From IMG/VR virus record IMGVR_UViG_3300010389_000160, positions 1 to 22,096 of that record: a stretch of 22,096 nucleotides of DNA; one strand, 5' to 3'. Within the stretch, counting starts at the first letter, position 1; every line of letters begins with the position of its first letter. Below, in pieces: positions 21,737 through 22,096 of this stretch. The translations under genes were made by a program, and so were the position numbers. The notes beneath the pieces were generated by a model that saw only the letters and a program-made list of their open reading frames with translations, was not told the DNA's origin and did not search any database. Source of the stretch: a virus.

Positions 21737-21963
21737 CACTCACCTCCTGCCAGCCACGCCGCTTTGATCGCATCAAGGAACCGTCCTGCATCATCGTTGC
21801 AGTCGATGAACGAATAGTCTGAGTTGTCCTGAAGTTCCCCGTCATCGCAGTAGGTCACGCCATGAGCAAACGCCAAGAGGCGGCGGAGTTCTATAACTTC
21901 TTCGTCTAGCGTCCGATTGCCGCTTTGGGCCTCGGCTAATTGCCGTTTTAGGCTACCAACCAT
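21736..21963 (-). CDS. phage early protein with AHGVTY block
   Basis: From ATG 21963 this is a 75-aa protein; ATG 21975 and TTG 21990 are in-frame alternatives. A coiled-coil start (GSLKRQLAEAQSGNRTLDEE) precedes ELRRLLAFAHGVTYCDDGEL, then QDNSDYSFIDCNDD, a paralogue of the block in the gene at 21164. I prefer 21963 because the upstream 14-codon ORF ends 11 bases further on, so the ribosome could restart there; no good ribosome binding site is visible. A +1 frameshift joining it to that upstream ORF is another possibility. Confidence 0.6.
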   Translation of the reverse strand: MVGSLKRQLAEAQSGNRTLDEEVIELRRLLAFAHGVTYCDDGELQDNSDYSFIDCNDDAGRFLDAIKAAWLAGGE

Positions 21964-21997
21964 CCGGCACGCCATCAATCTCAAGTTCAACCTTCAT
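21953..21997 (-). other. 14-codon ORF upstream of the AHGVTY gene (leader or frameshift remnant)
   Basis: ATG 21997 follows a strong AGGAG with seven bases between. It encodes MKVELEIDGVPDGW and then TAG. The start resembles a common phage early-protein N-terminus of the M-K-x-E-(I/L)-x-(I/V)-P-x-G-W type, which is normally much longer. The downstream gene continues in the +1 frame. Either a mutation has broken a longer gene, or this is a short coupled leader, or a +1 frameshift joins the two. Confidence 0.5.
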
Positions 21998-22096
21998 CTT
22001 GCATCTCCTGTTTAGTTATCACAATCTCCATGCGCGGAGCCTGCTTGTCTATTCGCATCACAGGCCAATCCCGCTGCATGCATTGCTTGTTGTCGT
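21987..22096 (-). CDS. C-terminal part of a truncated gene at the window edge
   Basis: The - strand is open from the window edge to TGA at 21989-21987. The last residues include RDWPVMRIDKQAPRMEIVIT and KQEMQDEG. The composition looks coding, and the end overlaps the next ATG (21997) by 11 nt, as elsewhere in this cluster. The other two - strand frames here are less protein-like. The N-terminus lies outside the window, so the product cannot be identified. Confidence 0.55.
   Translation of the reverse strand, partial: DNKQCMQRDWPVMRIDKQAPRMEIVITKQEMQDEG

Overview
The window is a GC-rich segment of a tailed double-stranded DNA bacteriophage (Caudoviricetes), lytic or prophage. It holds a long + strand block for DNA packaging, head and tail, and a shorter convergent - strand block of small accessory genes. 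No integrase, tRNA, CRISPR array or clear peptidoglycan hydrolase is visible. The host cannot be named. A lipoprotein with a signal peptidase II lipobox shows it is bacterial, and its Glu at +2 would suit outer-membrane sorting in a Gram-negative cell.

Layout, + strand: an HNH/AP2 homing endonuclease (91-1005); terminase large subunit (1055-3079); a small unknown gene (3076-3315); a GT-A glycosyltransferase resembling polypeptide GalNAc-transferases, with a C-terminal SAP/HeH-like segment and zinc ribbon (3305-4513). A promoter-like site then precedes the head genes: gpW-like joiner (4608), lambda-type portal (4826), prohead protease fused to a scaffold with a nested scaffold start (6273, internal start 6873), and major capsid protein (7364-8299) ending at a strong hairpin terminator. 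Two paralogous beta-rich proteins (8376-10318) look like head decoration or fibres. A DUF4376 protein, a coiled-coil/TM protein, connector and tail-completion genes, a 98-aa gene where a tail-tube gene is expected, an unknown 264-aa gene and a short tape measure follow (10318-15080). Next come a 288-aa unknown protein, a protein with a LamG-like lectin domain, small genes, a class 3 lipase and a lipoprotein ending at a terminator near 19.0 kb. Most + strand genes overlap by 1-20 nt and are probably translationally coupled.

- strand (22096 to 19017): a truncated gene, small coiled-coil and Cys-rich proteins built from reused modules, twin zinc-finger proteins, an HTH-metallophosphoesterase fusion and two AT-richer small genes behind a possible promoter.

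The most striking signal is that three virion-region proteins (major capsid, the 98-aa protein and the 288-aa protein) all end in Ala followed by four or five Thr, written with different Thr codons. Because the phage also encodes a GalNAc-transferase-like enzyme, I propose (inference only) that these C-terminal Thr tails are modification tags, possibly O-glycosylated, on virion proteins.
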